Program-made: the position numbers and the translations under genes
NCBI GenBank assembly: GCA_023389095.1
Contig: JAEWFB010000486.1
Location: forward strand, 1 to 64,000
Source of the DNA: Actinomycetes bacterium
GTDB lineage: Bacteria; Actinomycetota; Actinomycetes; Actinomycetales; Dermatophilaceae
Direction: 5' to 3'
Length of the DNA: 64,000 bases
Shown: positions 34,437 to 44,210 of the stretch, in pieces
Numbering within the stretch: the stretch's first letter is position 1
Layout of the letters: each line of letters opens with the position of its first letter
Notes under the pieces: model-generated
Seen by the model: only the letters and a program-made list of their open reading frames with translations
Databases searched by the model: none
Told to the model about the DNA's origin: nothing

Positions 34437-34802
34437 ATGGCTTTCTCTGATGGGATCGAGCTGGCGGGAGAGGTCATCGACGTCGCCGGCGTCGCCGTCC
34501 TCGTGGTCGGCGCCGCGCTCGCGGCAGGCAAGGCTGCACTGAACTGGCGGGCCCATCGGCCCGACACCTACCGCCGGTTCCGGCAGCAGCTGGGGCGATC
34601 CATCCTGCTCGGCCTCGAGCTCCTGGTCGCCGCCGACATCATCCGCACCGTCGCGGTGACACCGACCGTCACCAACATCCTGGTCCTCGGACTGATCGTC
34701 CTCATCCGCACCTTCCTCAGCTTCTCCCTCGAGCTCGAGATCTCGGGTCGCTGGCCCTGGCAGCAGGACCCGGAGGAACGGCGGCCTGCCGGGCAGGGAT
34801 GA
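34437..34802 (+). CDS. DUF1622 membrane protein
   Basis: A 121-residue protein with three predicted membrane helices (about 12-32, 52-72, 78-95) and the DUF1622 pattern RRFRQQLGRSILLGLELLVAADIIRTV, followed by IRTFLSFSLELEISGRWPW. Function is unknown for this family. ATG 34437 is preceded by GGGAGG at good spacing. It converges on the SulP gene, which ends 28 bp away. Confidence 0.82.
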   Translation: MAFSDGIELAGEVIDVAGVAVLVVGAALAAGKAALNWRAHRPDTYRRFRQQLGRSILLGLELLVAADIIRTVAVTPTVTNILVLGLIVLIRTFLSFSLELEISGRWPWQQDPEERRPAGQG

Positions 34803-34830
34803 GCATCCCGCAACCACGCGAGCCCGACCC

Positions 34831-36570
34831 CTAGCGTGCCCTGAACGCGGCGACTGCCTCGTCGAGCGTCGCGAACACCCGGTCCTCGCCGATCAGGTCC
34901 AGCAGCCCGAACCGCTCGAGCTCGGCGAGGACCTCCGTCCTGGCGGCAGCGACACCGAACACCACGCTCCGTCGGGACAGCTGTCTCGCGAGCTCGACCA
35001 GCGCCTCGCCGGCCGTGAAGTCGACGTCGTCGATCGCGTCGGCGAGCAGGACGAACCACTGTGGTCGCACCGGAGTGTCCACCAGCGCAAGGGATTCGGT
35101 GGTGAAGTGCGTGGCGTTGGCATAGAAGAGCCCGACTCCGAACCGGTAGATCACCAAGCCGGGCTCGGTCTGGGCGCCGGGCCGGGGCGGTACCTCCACA
35201 GGCCGGTCGCGCGGGCCGATCGTGATGACCGAGTCGTGCGGTTGGTAGTGGCGCCGAACGTGGTCGAGCAGGGAAAGGACGATGGCGAGCACGATGCCTT
35301 GCTCGACCCCGACGCCCACCACGACGGCGGCCGTCACGGCCGCGATCCAGAACTCGTCGCGGCGCAGTCGCCAGACACCTCGCATGTGCCTGATGTCGAT
35401 GAGCTTCACGCCGATGACGAAGACCACCGCGGCCAGCACCGCGTTCGGCATGTACTGCAGCGGCTTGGTCAGGAAGAGCAGGACGATCGCGACGGTCACA
35501 GCCATGGCCGTCATCGCGACCTGGCTCCTGCCCTTGGCCTCGTCCGCCATCTCCGTCTTCGTGGGGCTGCCGTTGACGACGAAGGTGCTGCTGACGCCGG
35601 CCGCGACGTTGGCGAGGCTGAGCCCGACGAGGTCGGTGTTCTCCTCGAACGTCTCCTGGTACTTGACCGCGTAGGCCCGAGACGTCGCGGCACTCTGCGC
35701 CAGGATGACGAGGAACATCGACGCGGAGACCGCGAGCAACGGCACGACCTCGCCCCATCCGACGCCGCTCGGCAGGCCCAGGGCGGGGAATCCGCTCGGC
35801 ACGGGGCCGAGTACGGACACCCCATGACCCTGCAGGTCGAGCGCCCAGCTCAGCAGGATCGCGCCCGCCACGGCGACGAGGCCGCCGGGGACCGCCGGGA
35901 TCCAGCGCTCGAACACCACGAGGGTCGCGATCACCCCGAGCGAGACCGCGAGGGTGGTCACCGACGTGTGGGGCAGCTCCTTCAGCGTGTCCCAGAACTT
36001 GATCAGCGTTCCCGAGACCTGGTCCGTGGCCACCGAGGGCGAGGGGACGCCGAGCAGGCCCGCCAGCTGGCCGAGAGCCACCTGGACGCCGACCCCGGTG
36101 AGAAAGCCGACGAGGACGCTGCGTGAGATGAAGTCGGCGAGGAAGCCGAGCCGGGCGAAGCGGGCGAGCAGGAGCAGGCCGCCGGTGACGAGTGCCGCCA
36201 GGCTTGCGTGGGCCAGCCACTGGCTGGTGTCCGGCTGCAGCCCGGAGACCCCCAGGCCGGCGATACCGGCGTACAGGATGGCCGCCGTGGCGGAGTCTCC
36301 ACCCACCACCAGGTGCCGCGACGAGCCGAACACGGCGAAGACGACGGCGGGCAGCAGGATCGTGTAGAGCCCGGTGATCACCGGGGTTCCGGCGATCTTG
36401 GTGTACCCCATGACCTCGGGGATCGCGAGCGCCGCGAGGGTGACGCCTGCGACGAGGTCACGCGGGAGCTGTGATCGGTCGTAGGGCCGGATGCCCTGCA
36501 GGAGCGTGATGAAGCCGCCGCCCTCACGCCGCGCCGGAGCGCCCGGCGTGCGACGAGCTGGTCCGCTCAT
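34831..36570 (-). CDS. SulP-family anion transporter with STAS domain
   Basis: A 579-residue membrane transporter. The SulP transmembrane core (about 30-440) begins with GVTLAALAIPEVMGYTKIAG and includes the GGDSATAAI stretch. A cytoplasmic STAS domain (about 470-579) contains DAIDDVDFTAGEALVEL. Bacterial members import sulfate, bicarbonate or dicarboxylates; the substrate cannot be read here. It lies 10 bp downstream of the DUF2252 gene on the same strand, so the two are probably co-transcribed. Confidence 0.88.
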   Translation of the reverse strand: MSGPARRTPGAPARREGGGFITLLQGIRPYDRSQLPRDLVAGVTLAALAIPEVMGYTKIAGTPVITGLYTILLPAVVFAVFGSSRHLVVGGDSATAAILYAGIAGLGVSGLQPDTSQWLAHASLAALVTGGLLLLARFARLGFLADFISRSVLVGFLTGVGVQVALGQLAGLLGVPSPSVATDQVSGTLIKFWDTLKELPHTSVTTLAVSLGVIATLVVFERWIPAVPGGLVAVAGAILLSWALDLQGHGVSVLGPVPSGFPALGLPSGVGWGEVVPLLAVSASMFLVILAQSAATSRAYAVKYQETFEENTDLVGLSLANVAAGVSSTFVVNGSPTKTEMADEAKGRSQVAMTAMAVTVAIVLLFLTKPLQYMPNAVLAAVVFVIGVKLIDIRHMRGVWRLRRDEFWIAAVTAAVVVGVGVEQGIVLAIVLSLLDHVRRHYQPHDSVITIGPRDRPVEVPPRPGAQTEPGLVIYRFGVGLFYANATHFTTESLALVDTPVRPQWFVLLADAIDDVDFTAGEALVELARQLSRRSVVFGVAAARTEVLAELERFGLLDLIGEDRVFATLDEAVAAFRAR

Positions 36571-36580
36571 GCGCGCCGAC

Positions 36581-37993
36581 CTAGATGTCGGCGGTCGCCG
36601 TGAGCCGTCCCGACCGGATGGCTCCGACGAACTCCTGGTGGTCGCGTTCGTTCTGGTCGGCGTAGCGCCTGGCGAAGTTCACCATCGCCTTGTCGAAGGT
36701 GTCGGACTCGCCGAGGTAGGCCGCGATGGCCACCGGGTCGCCGGACCGGGCATGCGCTCGAGCCAGGGTCCACCCGCACAGGTGACCGTAGTAGCCGAGC
36801 GCCGTCGGGCCCATCTGCTCGACGAGGGCCGACAGCTTCATGTCGCGCAGCTGACGCCAGTAGTAGTGCCGTGTCACGTCGAGCCCCCTGCTCCAGCCGA
36901 GGAAGATGTCGCTGGCCGCCTGCATCATGCGCTGGCCCTGGACGACTCGTTCGCCGGGCTGGTTGAAGCGGCTCCGGGGGAGGTGGTCCTCGAGCACTGA
37001 CGTCGTGGCCTCCTTGACCTGCAGGAAGAGGGGGTCCGTGTCGTCGCGGCCCTGCAGCAGCACGATGAACGCACGCGTCCCCACGCTGCCGACGCCCACG
37101 ACCTTGCGTGCGGCGTCGACGAACTGGAACTTCTCCAGCAGCCGCCTCCGGTCGTCGTCGAGTGACGCGCGATAGGCGTGGAAGATCTCGCGGATGGCGC
37201 GCTCCTGGTCGTCGCCGGAGAGGCCGTACGTCGCCGACAGCTCGCGCATCGGCACGATGGTGGGTGGCTGGCTGATGATCCGGTACGTGCCGTCCACCTT
37301 CTCCGCCAGCTTCGACAGCGCCTGGATGCTGTCTCGTGTGCGGGCCTTGTCGATGTTCTTCTCGCTGCGCCTGAGGGCCTTCGCGTCCGCCTTGGTCTTG
37401 GCGATCGCCTTCGCTCCGGCAACGACGTCCTCCTCCTCGAGGCGGGCGTACCACACGTCCAAGGTCCGCATCTCGGCGAAGCTCGCCATCGCCTCGCGGT
37501 AGGCCGCCACGCTGGCACGGCTCACGGCCTTCACATCCTTCTTCGCGAAGCCGTTGCTGCGTGCCGCGATGGTGAAGCTCGCCACCATCCGCTTCACGTC
37601 GTACTCGAACGGGCCCGGGAGCGTCTCGTCGAAGTCGTTCAGGTCCAGCAGCAGCCGCCGTTCCGGCGACGCGAAACCCCCGAAGTTGGACAGGTGCGCA
37701 TCCCCGCACAGCTGCACGTTCAGGCCGGCGCGCGGCGAGGTGCGCAGGTCGGACGCCATGACCCGTGCGGCGCCGCGGTAGAACGTGAAGGGCGACACGG
37801 CCATCCGCCCGTGCCGCACCGGCAGGAGGTCAGCGTCGCGGGTCGCGTTCTGCTCTTCCAGCAGTGCGACGGGGGAGGGGCGACCGGAGTCGGGCGTCCA
37901 GCCGCGATGGCTCGTGACCGGGGTGCGGTCAGCGGCTTGCCGTCCGCGCGCTCGGCGCTCGTCAAGTGTCAGGTGCTGCACCTTGGTCGGCAT
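36581..37993 (-). CDS. DUF2252 family protein
   Basis: A 470-residue soluble protein of the DUF2252 family. Its core, VQLCGDAHLSNFGGFASPER and LLDLNDFDETLPGPFEYDVKRM, resembles the catalytic and metal-binding loops of aminoglycoside-phosphotransferase-like kinases (GDAHLSNF, then D-x-N/DFDE). A kinase-like fold is therefore plausible, though its substrate is unknown. The length is typical. ATG 37993 is used. The 256 bp upstream, up to the ArsR gene, holds no feature I can support. Confidence 0.85.
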   Translation of the reverse strand: MPTKVQHLTLDERRARGRQAADRTPVTSHRGWTPDSGRPSPVALLEEQNATRDADLLPVRHGRMAVSPFTFYRGAARVMASDLRTSPRAGLNVQLCGDAHLSNFGGFASPERRLLLDLNDFDETLPGPFEYDVKRMVASFTIAARSNGFAKKDVKAVSRASVAAYREAMASFAEMRTLDVWYARLEEEDVVAGAKAIAKTKADAKALRRSEKNIDKARTRDSIQALSKLAEKVDGTYRIISQPPTIVPMRELSATYGLSGDDQERAIREIFHAYRASLDDDRRRLLEKFQFVDAARKVVGVGSVGTRAFIVLLQGRDDTDPLFLQVKEATTSVLEDHLPRSRFNQPGERVVQGQRMMQAASDIFLGWSRGLDVTRHYYWRQLRDMKLSALVEQMGPTALGYYGHLCGWTLARAHARSGDPVAIAAYLGESDTFDKAMVNFARRYADQNERDHQEFVGAIRSGRLTATADI

Positions 37994-38249
37994 CGACGCC
38001 CACCTCCCACGGCCCGTCGGCGGGGCAGCAGCCCTCGAGCCTGCCTGTCACAGTGGCGACCCGAGGCCGGCTCGCGTCTGCCAGAGCGAAAACCTGTGTG
38101 CGGCCAAGGCTATCCGGGGGTGGGTGTGGCAGGGACTGGTTTCGACCGTCTACACAGCCACGGGAGACGACCGCGTCGAGGTACCGGGAGACGAACGGGG
38201 GCAGACGGGGTCATACGGCCGAGGAGACCGAGGGCGTGCCGGACGCCGG

Positions 38250-38813
38250 TCAGTCAGGTGCCGCCAGGGCGGGGTGGTCGGTGGGGTAGATGCCGATCGC
38301 GAACCCGTACGTGGTCTCGCCGGATCGCGGCATGCGGTCGAACGTGTCGACGAGGTCTGCCATCTGGTCCCAGAACGCCGAGGCCTGGTCCGCGGAGATG
38401 CGCGCATGCCGGATGAAGCCCCAGAGCCTTCCCTGCTCGAACGCCGTCGCCGACTCGTGGGCAGCCACCTCGAAGTCGTTGAAGTCGCCGGTCACGTCCG
38501 GGCTCGCGGCACCAGGTTCGGCGGCCACGTAGAACAGGCGCGCCGTGCGTCCGTAGAACCGCTCCTCGATCGCCCGGACCCGTCGCGTGCGCACCACCTG
38601 GAGGAGGCCGTTGCGGGTGAGCACGTCCACATGGTGCGCAACGGTGCTCTTGGGGCGCTCGACCGCGGCCGCGAGCTCGGTGACCGTCGCGGCCCGCTCG
38701 TGGAGCAGCTGCAGGATGGTGGTGCGAAGCGGGTGACCGATGGCCTTGACCTGGTCCGGCGTGGTCAGCGCCAGGCGGTCGGCGAGCGCGTAGTCCGGGG
38801 GGTTGTTCTCCAC
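38250..38813 (-). CDS. ArsR-type winged-helix regulator
   Basis: A 187-residue regulator. The N-terminal ArsR-like domain (about 15-85) reads QVKAIGHPLRTTILQLL and [41 protein letters not shown]. The C-terminal part is a helical domain of unknown ligand. No metal-binding Cys cluster is seen. The start is uncertain: GTG 38813 matches where relatives begin, while a TTG at 38846 would add 11 residues; neither has a clear ribosome-binding site, so a leaderless transcript is possible. It is divergent from the hydrolase gene at 38881 and may control it. Confidence 0.82.
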   Translation of the reverse strand: MENNPPDYALADRLALTTPDQVKAIGHPLRTTILQLLHERAATVTELAAAVERPKSTVAHHVDVLTRNGLLQVVRTRRVRAIEERFYGRTARLFYVAAEPGAASPDVTGDFNDFEVAAHESATAFEQGRLWGFIRHARISADQASAFWDQMADLVDTFDRMPRSGETTYGFAIGIYPTDHPALAAPD

Positions 38814-38880
38814 AGCTCGATAGACTAGCGTTGTCGAATGTTCCAAAAGAATGGATCAATCAACGAGGGGGAGTTCTGAC

Positions 38881-39450
38881 ATGGCCGAGGTGCTGCTGTA
38901 CCACCACATCCAGGGCCTGACCGACGGCGTCCGGGCCTTCGCCGACGAGCTGCGACGGGACGGCCACACGGTGCACGTGCCCGACCTGTTCGACGGACGC
39001 ACCTTCGACAGCATCGAGGACGGTTTCGGGTTCGCGAAGGTCACGGGACTCGACGCGATCCGCGCGCGCGGCGCGGCTGCGGCCGACGAGCTCGGCCCCG
39101 GGCTGGTCTATGCCGGGTTCTCCTTCGGCGTGACGATCGCCCAGCAGCTGGCCCAGACCCGTCCAGGTGCTCGCGGGGCGCTGCTCATGTACTCCTGCCT
39201 GCCGGTCGCGGAGTTCGGGGAGGCATGGCCGGAGCAGGTGCCGGTGCAGATCCACGGCAAGGAGGGGGACGAGTTCTTCGACGAGGACCTGCCGGCCGCG
39301 CGCGAGCTCGCCGCCTCCACCGCCACGGCCGAGCTGTTCGTGTATCCCGGCGACGAGCACCTCTTCGCCGACTCCTCGCTCGCCGCGTACGACCCGGAGG
39401 CAGCTGCCCTGCTCCTGGAGCGGGTGCGGTCGTTTCTGGCCTCGATCTGA
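38881..39450 (+). CDS. Dienelactone hydrolase-like protein with serine nucleophile
   Basis: A 189-residue alpha/beta-hydrolase of the dienelactone hydrolase family. The nucleophile motif is GFSFG (about residues 80-84) with serine where classical dienelactone hydrolases have cysteine; the acid and histidine are in GKEGDEFF and YPGDEHLF. The substrate is unknown. It starts at ATG 38881 after a GAGGGGGAG stretch and shares a short divergent promoter region with an ArsR-type regulator. A strong terminator hairpin follows. Confidence 0.82.
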   Translation: MAEVLLYHHIQGLTDGVRAFADELRRDGHTVHVPDLFDGRTFDSIEDGFGFAKVTGLDAIRARGAAAADELGPGLVYAGFSFGVTIAQQLAQTRPGARGALLMYSCLPVAEFGEAWPEQVPVQIHGKEGDEFFDEDLPAARELAASTATAELFVYPGDEHLFADSSLAAYDPEAAALLLERVRSFLASI

Positions 39451-39453
39451 GCC

Positions 39454-39486
39454 CGGGCCCCGGCACCAGGTGGCTGCCGGGGCCCG
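39454..39486. terminator. Bidirectional terminator
   Basis: CGGGCCCCGGCA (39454-39465) and TGCCGGGGCCCG (39475-39486) form a perfect 12-bp stem with a 9-base loop between two convergent genes. Confidence 0.75.
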
Positions 39487-39496
39487 AGCCACGGTC

Positions 39497-41182
39497 TCAG
39501 GGCGTCCGCGCCCTGACCGAGGGGAGCGCCCTGGTGCCCTCGAGCGTGACCGCCTGCAGGGCCTCGGGTGTCAGACCGAGCAGGGCGAGGATGGTCGGCG
39601 CCACCTGGGTGGTCTCGACCGGTGCCGCGATGCTGCGACCGGAGCCGGTGAGGGTGGCGGGTGCGACGAGGATCGGCACGTTGCGGTCCTGCCAGTCGGC
39701 GCCACCGTGCTCGGCGATCTTCTTGGTGCCGCCGGTGTAGACGACGCCGTGCCGGGCGATGCCGACGACGTCGGGGTGGCGCGGGTCGGACTGCGGCACA
39801 CCGAAGTACGCAGCTGCGCCCTCGCCCGCGTAGACCGCCGTCAGGCCGCTGGAGGGCAGCGTGCGCGTGCCCGAGGGCAGGATGGTCCCGCTCGCCGAGT
39901 GCGACAGCAGGTAGTGCCGCACGAACGCGGTCGCCGCGGCGCTGCGGTCGGACGTCCAGATCAGCATGCCGTCGTCGTCGGATGCAGCCGCCACGAGGGG
40001 TGCCGACCCCGGGTGGCTCGCGGCCCAACCGGCGTCGATGGCATCGATGATCGGGCCGTCGTCGACCCGGGTCAGGGTGGCCGGGTCGGTGGGCGACTGG
40101 CCGTGCTTGGCCGTCAGGATGATCGAGGTCGAGCCCGCCAGGCCGTCGGCCGCCAGCCGTGACTCGAACGCCCCGACGGAGGCGTCGACGAAGTCGAGGG
40201 ATGCCGACAGCAGGGGCCCGGGGTCACGACCCCCGGGCAGGTAGCCGCCGGCGGCACCGTCGGACGACGGCAGCTTCTGGGCGGTCGAGACGGACTGGAA
40301 GTTCAGGCCGAAGATGGCCGGGGTGCCGACCGGTCGTGTGCCCGGGTGGTCCTTGCCGTCGATCTCGTTGAGCACCGCCTGGACCTTGTACGCGTCGTAC
40401 CGGCGGGTCTTCGCGTTGTCGGTGGTCCAGTCGCCACCGCCGGGTGCGTCGGAGTTGATCTCCGGGGTGAACAGGTCGTCGACGCCGGTACCGGACGGCC
40501 CGTTGGCGAGGTCGTACGCCGAGTGCTTGTCCGACCACGCCGTGTGCAGGCCCGCCGCCTTGGCGACCTCGAAGATCGTGTTCACCTCGAGGTAGGAGTG
40601 GGGGTAGACCGGTCGGCACGTCGTCGGATCGACGGGCATGCTCGCCGGGTTGAGCAGTGTCGCAGGGGTGCCCGTCATGGACAGGATGGAGTCGGGCAGC
40701 CCGGTGAGGCCCTGCCCGGCATCGAGCGCGGACGGGTCCTCGTCGAGCGTCTCGTCGTAGGCGACGCCCGTGCCGGGAGCGGTGTGGGCGCAGTCGGTGG
40801 TGCCGGGCGCCAAGAGGGCGTGGTTGTAGCTGACGTCGTAGTAGATGCCGGTCGAGCGGGGGTTGCCGCCGGTGACCAGGGCGCTCAGGCCCGGGAAGGA
40901 GTCGGACGGGAAGGGCGTCTGGGCACGGGTGAAGTCGGTGCCGGACCGGGCCAGCCGGGCGAGCGCTGACGTCGGGTGGTGCTGGACGTACCGGCTGAGG
41001 TCGCTCTGGTGCAGGCCGTCGACCGAGATGAGCAGGACGTGCCTCGTGGCGGAGTGGCCGGAGTGGGTGGACCGGGTCGCCTCACCGGCGTGCGCGGCTT
41101 GGGCTGGGTTGGCCGTGACCACGGCGGCAACCGCGAGCGCGGTTGCGCCACAGGCGGCGACGTACTTGACGGGCAGATGCAT
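39497..41182 (-). CDS. Secreted alkaline-phosphatase-superfamily phosphodiesterase
   Basis: A 561-residue exported hydrolase of the type I phosphodiesterase/nucleotide pyrophosphatase group. A signal peptide spans about residues 1-32 (VKYVAACGATALAVAAVVTANPAQAAHA). Metal-binding and nucleophile motifs are LLISVDGLH, TPFPSDSFPGLSALVTGGNPRSTGIYYD and, later, LTAKHGQSP. The substrate (nucleotide, phosphonate or lipid headgroup) is unknown. ATG 41182 is preceded by GGAAGG and gives the signal peptide; the frame is open 42 bases further. The 279 bp upstream, to the divergent FtsX gene, shows no other feature. Confidence 0.87.
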   Translation of the reverse strand: MHLPVKYVAACGATALAVAAVVTANPAQAAHAGEATRSTHSGHSATRHVLLISVDGLHQSDLSRYVQHHPTSALARLARSGTDFTRAQTPFPSDSFPGLSALVTGGNPRSTGIYYDVSYNHALLAPGTTDCAHTAPGTGVAYDETLDEDPSALDAGQGLTGLPDSILSMTGTPATLLNPASMPVDPTTCRPVYPHSYLEVNTIFEVAKAAGLHTAWSDKHSAYDLANGPSGTGVDDLFTPEINSDAPGGGDWTTDNAKTRRYDAYKVQAVLNEIDGKDHPGTRPVGTPAIFGLNFQSVSTAQKLPSSDGAAGGYLPGGRDPGPLLSASLDFVDASVGAFESRLAADGLAGSTSIILTAKHGQSPTDPATLTRVDDGPIIDAIDAGWAASHPGSAPLVAAASDDDGMLIWTSDRSAAATAFVRHYLLSHSASGTILPSGTRTLPSSGLTAVYAGEGAAAYFGVPQSDPRHPDVVGIARHGVVYTGGTKKIAEHGGADWQDRNVPILVAPATLTGSGRSIAAPVETTQVAPTILALLGLTPEALQAVTLEGTRALPSVRARTP

Positions 41183-41461
41183 GAGACACCTTCCGAGCAG
41201 GGACGGCTGCGTCAGGAGCAGCACGTTCGGACAGGTACAAGTGGTCTCAGCCCAGGCTGGGGCGTACCTGCGACCTCGGCCAACCCGTGATGACGTTTGG
41301 TGGGCGAGTCGGTGACATCCGGGCGACGGGACTGCAGCTCACACGTGCCGAGCCGATCGTCGAGTTCATCTTCATGCAGACGACACGCGCCTTGCGGCGT
41401 CGCGGGCCGCCGATGTGGCTACTGTGCACTGACTTCATGCAACTCACAGGGGAGGCTGCAG

Positions 41462-44203
41462 GTGCTCAGATGGCGGTGGATCGTCCGGGACTGGCGACGT
41501 GTGGCCGCCAGCGGCCTGTCCATCCTGCTCGCCGTCACCGCGTTCGTCGTGCTGACCGGCTCCGCGCAGCAGTCCCGACTGGACGTGGCCAGGACCGTGG
41601 ACGCGAACTTCCGGTCCTCCTACGACATCCTCGTGCGCCCCAAGGGGTCCGCTGCCGGAATCGAGAAGGCGACGAGTCGGGTGCGGCCCAACTACCTGTC
41701 CGGGTTGCAGGGTGGCATCACCATCGAGCAGGCGGATGCCGTGGCGCGCACGGGTGGCGTCGAGGTCTCGGCCCCGATCGCGATGGTCGGCCAGGTGTTC
41801 CAGAGCGTCGACGTGCCGGTCGACGTCACGGACCTGGTGGGGGACTCGGGTCCCGTCCTGCTGCGCTTCGCAGCCACGGAGAAGTCCATGCGCGGTCTGG
41901 CCTCCACGGCCGGGCCCGAGGGGTACATGTACGTCAGCTCCGGCGTGAGCCTCGACCTCAGCGGTGAGGACACGCCGGTCGTCGAGCAGCCGCCCGGCGG
42001 CAAGGCCGTGCCGGTCTGCCAGGACGGCAGCCGATCGCAGCGCGAGGCAAGGCCCTTCGACGGGAAGGGACGCTGGGCGGCCCAGTGCTGGGACCGGGTG
42101 TCGGGCAGCGCCGGCACGCGATGGCCACAGGGAGACGGTCGGTTCGTCGTCCGGATCCGGTTCTCCTTCCCGGTCACGGTTGCCGCCATCGATCCCGTTG
42201 CCGAGGCACGGCTGACCGGCCTCGACAAGGCCGTGGTCACCGGGCGGTACCTGACCGCCGAGGATCGGGCGACCACGGGCGGCGCGCAGGTGCAGGTTCC
42301 CGTCATCACCTCTTCGCGGACGCTCGTGGACCAGATCGACACCGTCCGGGTGGAGCGGTTGGCTCCGAGCGCGGTCACGGCCCTGAGGCGCGGGTTGTCC
42401 TGGGATGACGCCAGGGCCATGGTCCTGCGCGCTCCGGCAGTCTCGCAACGGGTCACCTCCATCACGGCTCAACAGGCACACGAGGTGTGGCTGTCGGGGG
42501 AGAAAGGTGGGCTCGGGCCGGCCACCATCTCCCCGTCCTCGCTGACCCTCGCCTCCTCGGTCTCCTACGACCAGGGGCCCGCTGGAGTCCTGTCGCCTCG
42601 CACGGTGACCAACCCCGCGGCCGTCTGGAGCGCCTTCGTCTACACGAACCTCCCGTTCGCGCCGGTGCCGATGGCCGCCGCCGACACCGGATACCGCGCC
42701 ATCGCCTCGGCGACGGGAAACAGCAGGTTCTTCAGCGAGCTCCCGTCCCTGCAGGGCTACGGAACCTTCGACCCGACCAGGCTGACGTCCTTCTCGTCCC
42801 TGTCGCAGGTGCCGCTGGAGACCTACCAGTCTCCGGAGGTGACCGGCGCGGATGCAGCAAGCACCACGGCGCTGCGAGGGAGGGCGCTGGCGCCGGACGC
42901 CAACCCCGCTGGGTACGTGCAGAACCCGCCGCTCGTGCTGACGACGATCAAGGCGCTGCCTGCCCTGGTCCGGACGAGCGCGTTCACCTGGCCGGCCGAC
43001 AGCGTGGTCCCGTCGGCGCCGATCAGTGCCATCCGGGTCCGAGTCGCGGGCGTGACCGGAGCCGACGCGGTCAGCCGGGAGCGCATCCGCCTGGTCGCCG
43101 AGCGCATCGCGACCGCCACAGGTCTCGATGTCGACATCACCGTGGGTTCCTCGCCCCGGCCCACCACCGTCGTCCTTCCGGCCACAGCGCACGGCGCCCC
43201 GCAGCTGACGGTGACGGAGAACTGGGTGCAGAAGGGCGTGTCCGCGGCCATCGCCACAGCCATCGACCAGAAGAGCCTGGCCCTCTTCATCCTGATCCTG
43301 GTGACGACCGCTCTCGCCGTCTCCATCTCCGCCAACGCCTCGGTTCGTGCGCGGCGTGCGGAGCTCGGCATGTTGTCCTGCGTCGGCTGGCGCCCGCGCG
43401 CGCTCACCTGGCACGTCCTCGGGGAGCTGGTCCTCGTCGGCGCGCTGGCCGGGTCGCTCGGGGCCCTTCTCGCTCTCCCGGCCGGCACCGTCTTCGGCGT
43501 CCCCGTCCCGGCATCGCGGGCCCTGCTGGCCGTACCCGCCGCGATCCTGCTGGCGTTCGTCGCCGGCCTCGTGCCTGCCGTGCGCGCCGCACGCGCCACC
43601 CCCGCCGACGCGATCCGACCCGCCGTGACGTCCGCCGGCCGACTCCGGGTCCGGTTGCGCGGGCCGCTGTCAATGGCCCTGAACTACGTGCTGCGCACCC
43701 CTGCTCGCGCGCTGACGGCTGCCGCCGCGCTCGCCTCCGGCGTCGCGGCCCTGACGGCGCTGTCCGGCATCGCGGTCGCGTTCAGGGGAGAGGTGGTGGG
43801 CACGCTCCTGGGCGACGCCGTCTCCGTCCAGGTCCGCGGGGCCGACATCGTCGCGGCAGCGGTCGTCACTCTCATCGGCCTCGGAAGCCTCCTGGACATC
43901 CTTTACCTCGACCTGCGCGAACAGGCCGCCCGCTACGCGTCGTTGCAGGCCTCGGGGTGGCGCGATGCCACGCTCACCCTGCTGGTCACCGGGCAGGCGT
44001 TCCTGGTCGGGGCCGCCGGCTCGCTCGCAGGTGTCTGCCTCGGGCTCGGTGTCGTGGCCTTCCTGGCGCCGGTGACCGCCGCAGTCCTCGGCGTCGCCGG
44101 GGCCGTCCTCGGTGGTGGCGTCCTCGCGACCTGCCTCCTGGCCCAGCTTCCCGCCCGTCGGCTCCGTCTCCTTCCCACCGCGCAGCTGCTCTCCGAGGAG
44201 TGA
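41462..44203 (+). CDS. FtsX/MacB-type ABC exporter permease
   Basis: A 913-residue membrane protein. One N-terminal span (about 12-32) leads to a very large extracellular region (about 35-600) with several cysteines, then two FtsX-like modules: spans at about 610-725, with SLALFILILVTTALAVSISANASVRARR (split family motif) and the ELGMLSCVGWRPRALTWHVLGEL coupling helix, and spans at about 745-905. Such permeases export lipoproteins, peptides or antibiotics, or drive envelope remodelling by mechanotransmission. GTG 41462 follows GGGGAGG at 7 bases; upstream frames lack a signal. It is paired with an ATPase gene 7 bp downstream that is frameshifted, so the complex may be inactive. Confidence 0.85.
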   Translation: MLRWRWIVRDWRRVAASGLSILLAVTAFVVLTGSAQQSRLDVARTVDANFRSSYDILVRPKGSAAGIEKATSRVRPNYLSGLQGGITIEQADAVARTGGVEVSAPIAMVGQVFQSVDVPVDVTDLVGDSGPVLLRFAATEKSMRGLASTAGPEGYMYVSSGVSLDLSGEDTPVVEQPPGGKAVPVCQDGSRSQREARPFDGKGRWAAQCWDRVSGSAGTRWPQGDGRFVVRIRFSFPVTVAAIDPVAEARLTGLDKAVVTGRYLTAEDRATTGGAQVQVPVITSSRTLVDQIDTVRVERLAPSAVTALRRGLSWDDARAMVLRAPAVSQRVTSITAQQAHEVWLSGEKGGLGPATISPSSLTLASSVSYDQGPAGVLSPRTVTNPAAVWSAFVYTNLPFAPVPMAAADTGYRAIASATGNSRFFSELPSLQGYGTFDPTRLTSFSSLSQVPLETYQSPEVTGADAASTTALRGRALAPDANPAGYVQNPPLVLTTIKALPALVRTSAFTWPADSVVPSAPISAIRVRVAGVTGADAVSRERIRLVAERIATATGLDVDITVGSSPRPTTVVLPATAHGAPQLTVTENWVQKGVSAAIATAIDQKSLALFILILVTTALAVSISANASVRARRAELGMLSCVGWRPRALTWHVLGELVLVGALAGSLGALLALPAGTVFGVPVPASRALLAVPAAILLAFVAGLVPAVRAARATPADAIRPAVTSAGRLRVRLRGPLSMALNYVLRTPARALTAAAALASGVAALTALSGIAVAFRGEVVGTLLGDAVSVQVRGADIVAAAVVTLIGLGSLLDILYLDLREQAARYASLQASGWRDATLTLLVTGQAFLVGAAGSLAGVCLGLGVVAFLAPVTAAVLGVAGAVLGGGVLATCLLAQLPARRLRLLPTAQLLSEE

Positions 44204-44210
44204 TCACCCC

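Noticed and set aside
38128..38160. GGTTTCGAC within a structured-looking stretch, resembling the 5' end of a tmRNA
   Set aside because: No tag-peptide reading frame ending in alanines and no T-loop/acceptor partner were found nearby; treated as chance.
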